From an uncultured Azospirillum sp. (GTDB lineage: Bacteria; Pseudomonadota; Alphaproteobacteria; RF32; CAG-239): a stretch of 64,000 bases of DNA. Numbering within the stretch: the first letter of the stretch is position 1; each line of letters starts with the position of its first letter. The translations under genes were made by a program, and so were the position numbers. Positions 24,258 through 32,593 of the stretch are shown piece after piece. Below the pieces are notes generated by a model that was not told the DNA's origin, did no database searches, and saw nothing but the letters and a program-made list of their open reading frames with translations. The stretch is taken from contig UQCS01000001.1 in NCBI GenBank assembly GCA_900539605.1, positions 74,259 to 138,258 of the forward strand. Direction: 5' to 3'.

Positions 24258-24998
24258 TCATTTATAACCCGATAACCGCAAAATAACCTGATTGGCTATC
24301 ATCAGCCCGAAAATCGCGGTAACCGTCGGCAACGACCCCATGGTATGGCGCTGCCGGCCGCCGTCCGAAGGCTTGTCTTCCATAAACAACGCCGTTTCAG
24401 GAACCGACACTACTTCGTCCGAGCAAACGCAAACAACTTTGCCGAGATCGCATCCGCGCCGTTTGAGCCGTTTGCGAATAAAACGCGCCAACGGACAATT
24501 TTTGGTTTGGTTCAACGTTTGCAAACGTATGGCCGACGGATCGGTTTTCAATGCCGCTCCCATTGACGAAATAAACGGAATCTCGTGCTGTTGCAGATAC
24601 TCAATCAAACAGCATTTTGGATTAAGGGAATCAATGGCATCCACCACCATGTCCACCGGCTGATTAAACAACTGTTCCAGATTGTCTTGGTTGACAAACA
24701 TCTCCTTGACGGTAATCCGGCAATCGGGATTGATATCACGCACCCGCTCGGCGCCAAGTTCGCTTTTTTTGCGGCCGAGCGTTGAGTGCAGCGCCAGAAT
24801 CTGACGATTGAGATTGCTCGGCTCCACGATGTCAAAATCAACCAAAATCAAATGTCCGATCCCCGCACGTGCCAGTGCTTCCAACACATAACCGCCTACG
24901 GCACCGAGTCCAACCACCATCACCGACGCCTGTTGCAGACGGCCGAATTTTTCTTCTCCCAACAATGCCCGGGTACGGCCGAATATCTCATTTTCCAT
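24258..24998 (-). CDS. tcdA: tRNA threonylcarbamoyladenosine dehydratase (TcdA/CsdL)
   Basis: An E1-like enzyme that uses ATP to cyclise t6A37 of ANN-reading tRNAs into ct6A. The Rossmann fingerprint VVGLGAVGGYVLEALARAG is followed by LVDFDIVEPSNLNRQ, DAIDSLNPK, and SSMGAALKTDPS, the TcdA/MoeB order. The 246-residue length after the chosen start fits TcdA rather than MoeB or ThiF. The ATG at 24998 overlaps the tatD stop by 11 bases and removes a spurious N-terminal tail. A cysteine pair KVVCVCSDE lies in the C-terminal half. Confidence 0.88.
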   Translation of the reverse strand: MENEIFGRTRALLGEEKFGRLQQASVMVVGLGAVGGYVLEALARAGIGHLILVDFDIVEPSNLNRQILALHSTLGRKKSELGAERVRDINPDCRITVKEMFVNQDNLEQLFNQPVDMVVDAIDSLNPKCCLIEYLQQHEIPFISSMGAALKTDPSAIRLQTLNQTKNCPLARFIRKRLKRRGCDLGKVVCVCSDEVVSVPETALFMEDKPSDGGRQRHTMGSLPTVTAIFGLMIANQVILRLSGYK

Positions 24999-25731
24999 TG
25001 ACAAACTCCTCGGCGTTGGCATAAACAACCTCTGCCAGCTGTTGCGGGTCTTGCTGCCGCCAGACTGCCACCTGTTTTAGAATTTGTGGCAGAAAACAAG
25101 GTGTTTGTTCTTCTCCCTTAACCGGCCCCTGATACGGGCTGTCGGTTTCCAACAACAAGCGCGAAGCCGGAACCGCACGCGCAATTTCCGCCCCCTGCCG
25201 ATTATGCAAAATCGATGCGCTCAGTGACACATAACCGTTCCGGCGCAGAATCGGCTGCAGATGTTCCACCCGTCCGTTAAAAGAATGTATCATAAAAAAG
25301 TCGGGCATACGGGACCAAAAATCCTGCAGTTGCGCCACCGCTTTGACGGCATGGACCACCAACGGCCGTTTCAACGTTAATGCCGCTTCGATCTGGCGTT
25401 CAAAAAGCTGCCGCTGTAACGTCATGTTTTCTTTCAAACCGTCAAGGCCGCTCTCGCCGATCAGTGCCTGCGGAAATTGTTCAAGCTGTTTGTAAAGGCG
25501 CTCTTCCCATCCCGACCGTACAGCGGCCGCATACCAAGGATGAATACCGAACGCCGGGATTACCGCTTGCGGATATCGGGATGCCAGTTCTCCGACCCGC
25601 GGCCAGTCGGCCTCGTGCGAAGCGGCGCACACCATCCGACATATTCCTTGAGTACGGGCGGCATTGACAATATCCGTTGCACAGTTTGTTTTATAATCTT
25701 GCAAGTGGACGTGCATATCGATAAAATTCAC
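24988..25731 (-). CDS. TatD-family metal-dependent hydrolase
   Basis: A TIM-barrel metallohydrolase of the TatD DNase family. The metal motifs are MHVHLQD (HxH), GIHPW, GESGLDG (Glu ligand), PLVVHAVKA, MIHSFNG and LLETDSPYQ (Asp ligand). Compared with canonical GEIGLD the second block is GESGLD, and HCF is HSF, modest changes seen in divergent TatD groups. The probable start is GTG at 25731. It overlaps tcdA, suggesting co-translation. Nuclease or D-amino-acyl-tRNA deacylase activities are reported for the family; the role here is not fixed. Confidence 0.88.
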   Translation of the reverse strand: MNFIDMHVHLQDYKTNCATDIVNAARTQGICRMVCAASHEADWPRVGELASRYPQAVIPAFGIHPWYAAAVRSGWEERLYKQLEQFPQALIGESGLDGLKENMTLQRQLFERQIEAALTLKRPLVVHAVKAVAQLQDFWSRMPDFFMIHSFNGRVEHLQPILRRNGYVSLSASILHNRQGAEIARAVPASRLLLETDSPYQGPVKGEEQTPCFLPQILKQVAVWRQQDPQQLAEVVYANAEEFVNGK

Positions 25732-25783
25732 GCAATTTGACTTTCAGCAGTTTATGATCATTCAGAAAGGATAATAAGCAGAG

Positions 25784-26872
25784 ATGAGTATTTTGACAAG
25801 ACCGATTTTAGAAATCAATTTAAGCAATTTATGCAAAAATTACCGTTTTTTACAAAAACTTGCCGACGGAGCCGCTGCTGCGGCAGTTGTTAAAGACGAC
25901 GCTTACGGGCTGGGGGCCGAGGTGATTGCCGCCAAGCTTTATAACGATGCCGGCTGCCGCAATTTTTTTGTCGCTCACGGCATTGAGGGAGAGAAAATCC
26001 GTCCCCACGTCGCAAACGCCAAAATTTATGTGTTACAGGGAATCGGCGAAGACTCTCTTGAATCGTTCCGTAAAGCCGAACTGATTCCGGTTATTGCCGG
26101 AAAGGAGCAGCTGGCGTTTTGGAAAGAACATCGCATTCCCGGCATTAAACCGGTCATTCAGATCGAAAGCGGATTGAATCGTCTCGGCTTTCGCGAACAT
26201 GAGCTGGAAGCGATGAGCCAAGACGACCGAAACTTATTTTCGCTGGTCTTGTCACATTTAGCCTGTGCCGATGAAAAAGGACACTTTATGAACGAACACC
26301 AGCTGGAGAACTTTAACCGTCTCCATCAAAAATATTTTCCCAAACTGCCCGCGACTCTGTCCGCCTCCGACGGAACTTTTCTCGGCAAAGAATATTTATT
26401 TGACATGGTTCGAATCGGCGCTGCCATGTACGGCATCAACACAGCGCCTTACCGTGAAAACCAAATGCTGCCGGTGGTTAAAATTATGGCTCCGGTATTA
26501 GAGGTCTCTCCGCTTTGCCGCGGCGAATTTGTCGGTTATTCCGCCACCTATCGCGCCGCCGACGATCGTAAAATTGCCATTGTTTCGATCGGCTACGGTG
26601 ACGGCATTCCACGCTCGCTCTCCAATATCGGCAAAGTCTTTTTCTACAATGGCGGCAAAGTCTGTGAAGCGCGAATTATCGGTAAAGTTTCGATGGACAA
26701 TATTATTTGTGACATTACCGAAGTCGAAAATTTACAAGTCGGTGATATGGCATTTGTCGTTGATGATTTTTATACCTTGGACGATATCGGCCGCGATGCA
26801 GGAACCATCAGTTATGAAGTTTTGTCCCGAATCGGCAAAAACACTCGTTTTGACCGCCGCTATACCGACTGA
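25784..26872 (+). CDS. alr: Alanine racemase
   Basis: A PLP enzyme making D-alanine for peptidoglycan. The PLP-binding Lys is in AAVVKDDAYGLG (canonical VKANAYGHG), ESGLNRLGF follows, and the catalytic Tyr region is VGYSATYRA then VSIGYGDGIPR. The C-terminal VSMDNIICDIT and SYEVLSRIG complete the fold. The 362-residue length is normal. KDDAYGLG is less usual than KANAYGHG, but the Lys-Tyr-Gly core is kept. It is divergent from tatD. Confidence 0.95.
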   Translation: MSILTRPILEINLSNLCKNYRFLQKLADGAAAAAVVKDDAYGLGAEVIAAKLYNDAGCRNFFVAHGIEGEKIRPHVANAKIYVLQGIGEDSLESFRKAELIPVIAGKEQLAFWKEHRIPGIKPVIQIESGLNRLGFREHELEAMSQDDRNLFSLVLSHLACADEKGHFMNEHQLENFNRLHQKYFPKLPATLSASDGTFLGKEYLFDMVRIGAAMYGINTAPYRENQMLPVVKIMAPVLEVSPLCRGEFVGYSATYRAADDRKIAIVSIGYGDGIPRSLSNIGKVFFYNGGKVCEARIIGKVSMDNIICDITEVENLQVGDMAFVVDDFYTLDDIGRDAGTISYEVLSRIGKNTRFDRRYTD

Positions 26873-26955
26873 TTATATTCAAACAACCCATATCCGGCTG
26901 GAAGATATCAATTTTCCGGCCGTTTTGTTATCCGCCGCCTTCCCTCCATATGACA

Positions 26956-26979
26956 ACAGCCCGCCAAACGGCGGGCTGT
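26956..26979. terminator. GC-rich hairpin between convergent genes
   Basis: ACAGCCCGCC and GGCGGGCTGT form a perfect 10-bp stem with an AAAC loop between alr (plus) and the 905-residue gene (minus). No long T-run follows on either side, so it may act as a weak bidirectional terminator or a 3' stabiliser. Confidence 0.6.
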
Positions 26980-27004
26980 ATGGTTTAACACAACGCTGAA
27001 GCGG

Positions 27005-29719
27005 TTATTTGGACAGTCCTTTTTCCTGGAGTTCTTTCCACATTCCGGCGCCAAGTCTTTTTTTACGGCCGCTGATCTGGGTTTCTGGAGAACCATCTTT
27101 CAGATTTTGTGCGGTTCTGGCTCCTTCCAACCCCGGACGATCACCAGTCTGACTGGTGGCACCGATAATAACCTTATTGTCATCTTCTTCAACCACCGGA
27201 TCTTGTTGCTGTACGGCTCGGGTCAGCACGGTATCGCCATTGCCATTGCCCTGATCTTCCAGCTCCAGCCGTACATCTGTTCCCGTATTTTCTTCCGTAA
27301 CCAGTCTGGTTACAATCGGTTCTTGTCGTTTGACCGGTTCAACAACAACTTTTTCTTCACCGCCTTTAACTTCTTCATACATAACCCGTTTGTCGCCCGG
27401 GCAGTTGGTTCCTTCACCGATAACCCGAATCCGACGTGTCATGGTCAAAGTTCCGTCTTCATCAACCGGCAGCCCTTTGTATCCGGCACCGGCAACTGCA
27501 AAGAACTTCTGAGCATCCATACGGCCATCCTGGCGGCCGGCTTCGTTCAATGTACAAATATCCAAAGTTTTGCGCGCTTCTTCCATTTGTGCGGCATCTA
27601 ATCTGTCACCACAACCCAACAAATGGTAGATGTTTTCCATCTGTTTGCCGAGAGATCCGGTACCAATGGTACCATACTCGCCGCTTTTAACCGAAGTGAT
27701 GGCCGCCAAACGGGAGAATTTGAACAACACCTGCTCGGCTGTCATCGGATTTTCGCTATCAATACTGAGTTGAGCGGCATAATGTTCGGCATGAGAATAG
27801 AAACGGCTCATTCCTGCACCGTCGGTGGTATCCAGTTTATCATACCATCCCTTCAGGATCTCAAACTGACGTTTGCTGATTCCCATCTGGTCATTCCACT
27901 GCTCCGGAAACTCTTTCAGTTCCGTAATACCTTCGTCAACTTGTTCCTGCTGTTCATCGTTGTTCTGATTCTGATCATCATTTTCGCCTTCGGTCTGATC
28001 CTGATTGTCACCGCCGGCCGTATTCTGGTCATCGTTTTCGCCTTCGGTCTGATCCTGATTATCACCGCCGGTCGTGTTCTGATCATCGTTTTCGCCTTCA
28101 ACCGAAACCTGATCATCGTTATCACTCAGGTTCTGATCATCATCGCCGCCTTCAACCGAAACCTGATCGTCGGTTAAAGTCGAATTGTCATTCTGATTCA
28201 ACTGCTCATCGGCATTAACTTCACCATTGCCGGAACATGTTTCGGCAACGAAAATCGTCACCCCGGCCGCTACAGCCGAAATTCCGAGGCTCTTCCATTC
28301 TTTCCGACGCTCTTCGGCATCTTTCGCGGTTGCGACACCGACCAAATTGCTGGTTAGAGAACCGATCATGGTTACGGCACGTTTGGCCACTTTCTGCTCT
28401 GCCAGTTTTTTGGCAACTTCTGCAGCTGTTTCGGTAGCAATGTTGGCACCGGCGGAGGCTGCCGTATCGGCAATTCCCCAACTGAGGGCCGCTGCACCGC
28501 AGGCAAACGCTGCTTTGGTCAAGAACTTGCCGTTAGTATAAATTTGTTTATACGTTTTTTTCGGATCTTCTTTTTTCTGTTTATAAGCTTCATAAACAAC
28601 CCGACGCCCGATTGTATAGGCTGCATAAGCAGCACCGCCAACCAACGCTGCCGTACCGCCACTGGCTACAGTAGCGGCAAAACCGGCCGCAGCAAGCATA
28701 TCAGCGCCGATTTCATATTTATTTTTGTTGATAGCTTTAATAGCGGCATGGGCAATCTCATATCTGTTTTCCCAAACATGTTTGCAGCCTTCGTGGAAAG
28801 CAACAATACCATCCGACATCTTCTGATTGCAGGCATCATAAATCTTGTTGGCGTTGGCACGGAGCTTTTGCCACTGACCGCGCAGCTCTTTGCCCTGATC
28901 CTTCAGTTTGGCAAAGCCCTGATTGATACGTATGGCAATTTTTTTAACATTCGCTTTATATTCGGCCAAATGATTTTCGGCATTTACTTTGACGTTGGCA
29001 CAATAAGCCGCTGCACCTTCGACGCCAAGTGAAATCTTGTCCATTACGCCATTACCAAGATCCACAATTTTCTGCCTGATCTCTTTTTCGCGGGCCGACA
29101 ACAAAATTTTGGCTTCTTCGTTGGCTTTCTTTTCGTCGTTGCCGTATTTCTGCTGCATTTCCTGATTGATCTTGGTGGTTTCGGTTACCAGCAGGCTTTG
29201 CAAAATCGCCATATCAATCTGGTCATTCAGGGTCTGTTGATAAATAGCTTTGCGGACGTCTTCATCGGTCGCATTACGAAACTGTTTTGCCGCCGGATTT
29301 TCCGGGTTGCTGGCTCCGCGCAGAGCATCTTTGGTGGCAAGCTTGGCAGCAGCAACCAACTGGGCAATCATTTTATCACGCTGCTGACCTTCAACAACTT
29401 TGGTCACCGGTTTACCATTTTCTTCAACCGTATGAGTCAGTTCAACTTTAGAAAGCTTTTCACGGGCAGCGGCATAAGCCGGATCTTTTTCGTCTAACGG
29501 ATCACTGACGGCACTAAGTTCTTCAACCGACTTTGCGGCTGTTGCCAGTCCGGCATACAAACTCATGTCCATTTTGACCTTAGTTTCGATGTGTTTGAGC
29601 AGATCGGCAAACTCTGCACCATATTCTTTTTTGCCAACCAGAGCATCATAAAGCTCGTTGACATCGTCAAAGTTGCCGTTTTTAACTTTTTCAGCTGCCT
29701 GTTTTGCGTCCATTGCCAT
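27005..29719 (-). CDS. Large acidic-repeat protein of unknown function
   Basis: I do not recognise this 904-residue protein. The N-terminal ~330 residues are helical and charged with coiled-coil character; a hydrophobic Ala/Gly-rich segment follows (ADMLAAAGFAATVASGGTAA and onward, then a second around AAFACGAAALSWGIADTAAS), compatible with membrane insertion or pore-forming helices. The centre is a highly acidic Asp/Gln/Asn/Glu repeat tract. The C-terminal ~300 residues are globular, with a basic tail (GRKKRLGAGMWKELQEKGLSK). No signal peptide. The ATG at 29719 has AGGAGA at good spacing. It follows a second acidic protein gene on the same strand. The composition resembles secreted effectors or surface structural proteins, but that is a guess. 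Confidence 0.7.
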   Translation of the reverse strand: MAMDAKQAAEKVKNGNFDDVNELYDALVGKKEYGAEFADLLKHIETKVKMDMSLYAGLATAAKSVEELSAVSDPLDEKDPAYAAAREKLSKVELTHTVEENGKPVTKVVEGQQRDKMIAQLVAAAKLATKDALRGASNPENPAAKQFRNATDEDVRKAIYQQTLNDQIDMAILQSLLVTETTKINQEMQQKYGNDEKKANEEAKILLSAREKEIRQKIVDLGNGVMDKISLGVEGAAAYCANVKVNAENHLAEYKANVKKIAIRINQGFAKLKDQGKELRGQWQKLRANANKIYDACNQKMSDGIVAFHEGCKHVWENRYEIAHAAIKAINKNKYEIGADMLAAAGFAATVASGGTAALVGGAAYAAYTIGRRVVYEAYKQKKEDPKKTYKQIYTNGKFLTKAAFACGAAALSWGIADTAASAGANIATETAAEVAKKLAEQKVAKRAVTMIGSLTSNLVGVATAKDAEERRKEWKSLGISAVAAGVTIFVAETCSGNGEVNADEQLNQNDNSTLTDDQVSVEGGDDDQNLSDNDDQVSVEGENDDQNTTGGDNQDQTEGENDDQNTAGGDNQDQTEGENDDQNQNNDEQQEQVDEGITELKEFPEQWNDQMGISKRQFEILKGWYDKLDTTDGAGMSRFYSHAEHYAAQLSIDSENPMTAEQVLFKFSRLAAITSVKSGEYGTIGTGSLGKQMENIYHLLGCGDRLDAAQMEEARKTLDICTLNEAGRQDGRMDAQKFFAVAGAGYKGLPVDEDGTLTMTRRIRVIGEGTNCPGDKRVMYEEVKGGEEKVVVEPVKRQEPIVTRLVTEENTGTDVRLELEDQGNGNGDTVLTRAVQQQDPVVEEDDNKVIIGATSQTGDRPGLEGARTAQNLKDGSPETQISGRKKRLGAGMWKELQEKGLSK
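27970..28110 (-). repeat. 54-bp tandem repeat in the acidic protein gene
   Basis: Two full and one partial copies of a 54-base unit encode the 18-residue repeat DDQNTTGGDNQDQTEGEN. A shorter related motif (DDQVSVEGEN) flanks it upstream in the protein. Nearly identical DNA between units suggests recent duplication and possible length variation among strains. Confidence 0.88.
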
Positions 29720-29863
29720 TAGTTGTCTCCTGAAAATTGCCATATTTTGTCATATTTGCGTGCAATATACCATAAAAAGCAATTGCACGCAAGTATTTTT
29801 TGTCAAGTTTTTGTGTTTTTTTACAATTTTTTAATAATTGGCATCACGAATATGCAACCGTTT

Positions 29864-31498
29864 CTAATTCAGCACTTTCCCCTGTTTTTCCTGCATAGCA
29901 CGCAGAACGGCAGGATCCATTTCCTGTCTCTTTGGAAAAGCTTTCTCTGTTGCCTCGTTAATTTTGGCTTTTTCCTCATCCGATCGTTCTGCATAGGGTT
30001 TGCCTTTGACGACAAAAGAGCCGTTTTCCTCCGGTTGACGTGCAATGCTGTCTATTCCGTAACGCTGTAAGGCGGTTGCGCAAACCTCCATCATTTCAGA
30101 ATCTTTTTGATGCTCGGCTCGAACATATTTCTTCAACAGAATCTCAGCTTTAGCCTTATCTTCTCCGGTTGCCTTATACCATCCTTTATTCAGAGTCTCT
30201 TCCATCTTAGCGATTTCGGCATCAAATTCGTCATTTCCAGCATTTACGGCACGCTGACTAAAATGGTCTGCCGAATAAACACGTCCCGAATACTCAAGCA
30301 AACGTCCTTTAGCAATCAGAGGATTTAATTTGTATTCTACATTTTCTTCTGTATGCGTCTCATCATGAGTTGGCGACTGGGTTTGAGGTTTCAATTCATC
30401 ATATTTTTGCTGGTCTTCTTCGCTCAAGCCCTGCATGGCAACGCCCCCTTTGGCACAGGCTTCGATCAATGCGGCCTTAAAAGCCGGAGACATGGTTGTT
30501 CCGAGTTTGATATCCTGATCATTTTCTTTGGCCATAGCAATAACAGCCTTAAAATGTTCGGCCGAAATTTCCTGCCCCTCCGGCGCTTTGACCGAGAGTT
30601 TGTCTTTGGCCGTATAATGGATCTCGGTTCCGTCGGCAAGATTCCCTTTCAGACCTTCGGGCCGGTTGCCGTTTTCGTCCGGTTCATTATCACGGGTCCA
30701 TTCATTATTGTTTTCTTTACCCCATTTGGTCAACGCGGCATTATATTTTGCCACCCACTCGGCATCTTCGTTTTCACTCGTACGAGGACCGGGAGCATCA
30801 CCTTCCATACCGCTGACTTCAACGGCATCACCCTCTTCGGCAGCGCCTTCGCTGTCGACCGTTTCTTCTTCGGCCCCGGGGCCTTCGGAAGCGGCGCCAG
30901 CGGCATTTCCTTCGCTCTGCTGAGATTCTCCACCGTTTGCTTTGCCTTCTTGATAGGTTTTGTACAGGGCTTCAAGCTTTTCTTTATCTGCGGCGCTGAT
31001 TCTTTCTCCCAAATTCAAGGCCTTGACCGCATCGCTTTCATAAAATCCGGCATCGTATTCCGGGCGGTCAAACATTTCGTTGTTGCCTTCTTCCGTTACA
31101 TTTTCATTATTATCGCTCATGTTTTCCTCCTCTGATACTATTCCTAAAAATTGACCGATGGTGCCCGGTTCGACATACATTTCTCGGTAAATGGCATTAT
31201 TAAACTCTTCGTTTTTCAACAAGCCGTGCAGTTTCTTTTGTTTAAGCCCAGCCAGCAATGCCGCCTCAACCTTCTTTTGTCCTTTGGCGACGGCACTTAA
31301 GAACGGTGGCACTTTACTGCTGCGCAGCGTTTCGCCGATGCGGGCAAAAGCATCTCCCTCTCCTTTGAGTGAAGCTGCCCGTTTTGAAACAACTCGGACA
31401 CCCGCTTCGTAGTTTTGATAAGCGCCTGTCTTTTTAACTTCGCTGAGCACTTCCATCAGTTGTTCGATTTCCGGTCCGCTAAGGTTTAACTCTGTCAT
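29864..31498 (-). CDS. Acidic protein with possible LPD7-like domain
   Basis: An unrecognised 544-residue protein with no signal peptide or membrane segment. Residues ~195-265 are an acidic low-complexity linker. Residues ~270-380 (ALTKWGKENNN then DGTEIHYTAKDKLSVKAPEG, FKAVIAMAKENDQDIKLGTT, FKAALIEACAKGGVAMQGL) follow the pattern of large polyvalent protein-associated domains such as LPD7, where a short sheet precedes an (A)xxKxx..ikv.Gs..fk......A...Gl helix pair. Those domains occur in conjugative, phage and effector polyproteins. The C-terminal half carries a Lys/Glu-rich helical region. It lies 145 bases before the larger acidic protein on the same strand; the two may work together. Confidence 0.6.
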   Translation of the reverse strand: MTELNLSGPEIEQLMEVLSEVKKTGAYQNYEAGVRVVSKRAASLKGEGDAFARIGETLRSSKVPPFLSAVAKGQKKVEAALLAGLKQKKLHGLLKNEEFNNAIYREMYVEPGTIGQFLGIVSEEENMSDNNENVTEEGNNEMFDRPEYDAGFYESDAVKALNLGERISAADKEKLEALYKTYQEGKANGGESQQSEGNAAGAASEGPGAEEETVDSEGAAEEGDAVEVSGMEGDAPGPRTSENEDAEWVAKYNAALTKWGKENNNEWTRDNEPDENGNRPEGLKGNLADGTEIHYTAKDKLSVKAPEGQEISAEHFKAVIAMAKENDQDIKLGTTMSPAFKAALIEACAKGGVAMQGLSEEDQQKYDELKPQTQSPTHDETHTEENVEYKLNPLIAKGRLLEYSGRVYSADHFSQRAVNAGNDEFDAEIAKMEETLNKGWYKATGEDKAKAEILLKKYVRAEHQKDSEMMEVCATALQRYGIDSIARQPEENGSFVVKGKPYAERSDEEKAKINEATEKAFPKRQEMDPAVLRAMQEKQGKVLN

Positions 31499-31587
31499 AT
31501 CACTACCCCGTTGTTAAACTATATCCTCAACATAACACAAAAAAATATTTTTGTCCAGTTTTTTGTTAATTTTGTTGTTTTCATTAT

Positions 31588-31617
31588 AAAAAAAAGAGCC
31601 GCAAAAGCAACTCTTTT
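31588..31617 (-). terminator. Terminator of the nrdG unit
   Basis: On the minus strand AAGAGTTGC pairs with GCGGCTCTT (two G-T wobbles) around TTTT, followed by an eight-T run. It lies 18 bases beyond the nrdG stop. Confidence 0.85.
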
Positions 31618-31634
31618 CAAATTTTTACGCAAAA

Positions 31635-32339
31635 TTATTTGCGGATGTCAAACACCGTAAATTTTGAACGCAGCAAATTCAGCAAATCCGAATCAAGAAA
31701 AAACTGTTCGCAATCGGCATCGGTGGTTGTTTTGTCACTTTCCACCGGACGATATTTCTGCAAAAAATATTTAGTGACACCGCGGGCAGTCAACTGATCG
31801 GCAATCGCATAAATATCGGCAATCTGCAAAATGCGCGGGTCGCAAGTGGTCCGACATTCGAAGTCGACACCGCTTTGCCGCAACAGCGACAGACTTTCCT
31901 CAACCTCACGCAGATGATTGCTGCCGCCGACGGCAATTTGATACTTTTCTTCCGCCAGCGGTGCCTTAATATCAAAACCGACCCAGTCTGTCAGAGGCAG
32001 AATCCGTTCCAAATGCCGGGGACGATATCCGCCGGTATGCAAACCGATCTGGTATCCCAACGCTTTAACTTCGGCAATAGCATCGGCCAAACTGTTTTGC
32101 ATCAAAGGTTCGCCGCCGCTGAAAACGACTCCGTCCAAAATACCGCGCCGGCTTTGCAGAAATTCGACAAACTTTTCCCAGATAAAAACATCGGCCGCCG
32201 TTGCATCCTGCAAAAAGGCATTGTGGCAAAAAGGACAGCGCCACGGACAGCCCTGCATAAAAACAACGGCGGCAATTCTTTCAGGAAAATCGACGGTGCT
32301 GAAAGTCTCAACACCGCCGATCTTAATCGGGTTTACCAT
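31635..32339 (-). CDS. nrdG: Anaerobic ribonucleotide reductase activating enzyme
   Basis: A radical-SAM activase that generates the glycyl radical on NrdD. The [4Fe-4S] motif is CPWRCPFCHN (CxxxCxxC), preceded by STVDFPERIAAVVFMQG and followed by VVFSGGEPLMQ, the SAM-binding GGEP motif. At 234 residues it belongs to the NrdG2/long form typical with NrdD lineages outside enterobacteria. It is the third gene of the unit nrdD - glycyl-radical subunit - nrdG, 6 bases after the small subunit gene, so it is co-expressed with its target. Confidence 0.93.
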   Translation of the reverse strand: MVNPIKIGGVETFSTVDFPERIAAVVFMQGCPWRCPFCHNAFLQDATAADVFIWEKFVEFLQSRRGILDGVVFSGGEPLMQNSLADAIAEVKALGYQIGLHTGGYRPRHLERILPLTDWVGFDIKAPLAEEKYQIAVGGSNHLREVEESLSLLRQSGVDFECRTTCDPRILQIADIYAIADQLTARGVTKYFLQKYRPVESDKTTTDADCEQFFLDSDLLNLLRSKFTVFDIRK

Positions 32340-32345
32340 CGTCGG

Positions 32346-32555
32346 CTATTCGGCCGCAACGTTGGTGTATACACCGCAGGCACAGCTTTCAACAGCCTTG
32401 GCTTCGGTGAAATACTGTCTGGCGTAAAATTCCGATTTTTTGCCTTTGTTGAACTCGGAAACCGGACGCAGATAGCCCATAACGCGGGTCCAGATCTCGC
32501 AAGGCTGTCTCTCGGCGTCGCTCAGTTTTACGTCATTGATATTTACAACTGTCAT
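32346..32555 (-). CDS. Stand-alone glycyl-radical domain of anaerobic ribonucleotide reductase
   Basis: A 69-residue protein whose core CEIWTRVMGYLRPVSEFNKG followed by KKSEFYARQYF is the C-terminal glycyl-radical segment of NrdD (RVxGY(L/Y)xP...FNxGKxxE). Gly27 in RVMGYL is the expected radical site. Normally this segment is the end of NrdD itself; here it has its own ATG with GGAG upstream, 38 bases after the stop of the main NrdD. A C-terminal extension adds a CxC (ESCACG). The large and small chains presumably assemble so that NrdG can activate the small one. It is a conserved-looking operon arrangement, not a frameshift remnant, because both ends have proper signals. Confidence 0.82.
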   Translation of the reverse strand: MTVVNINDVKLSDAERQPCEIWTRVMGYLRPVSEFNKGKKSEFYARQYFTEAKAVESCACGVYTNVAAE

Positions 32556-32593
32556 ATTTATTCTCCAAATTTATTGTAACATATGGTTAATGG

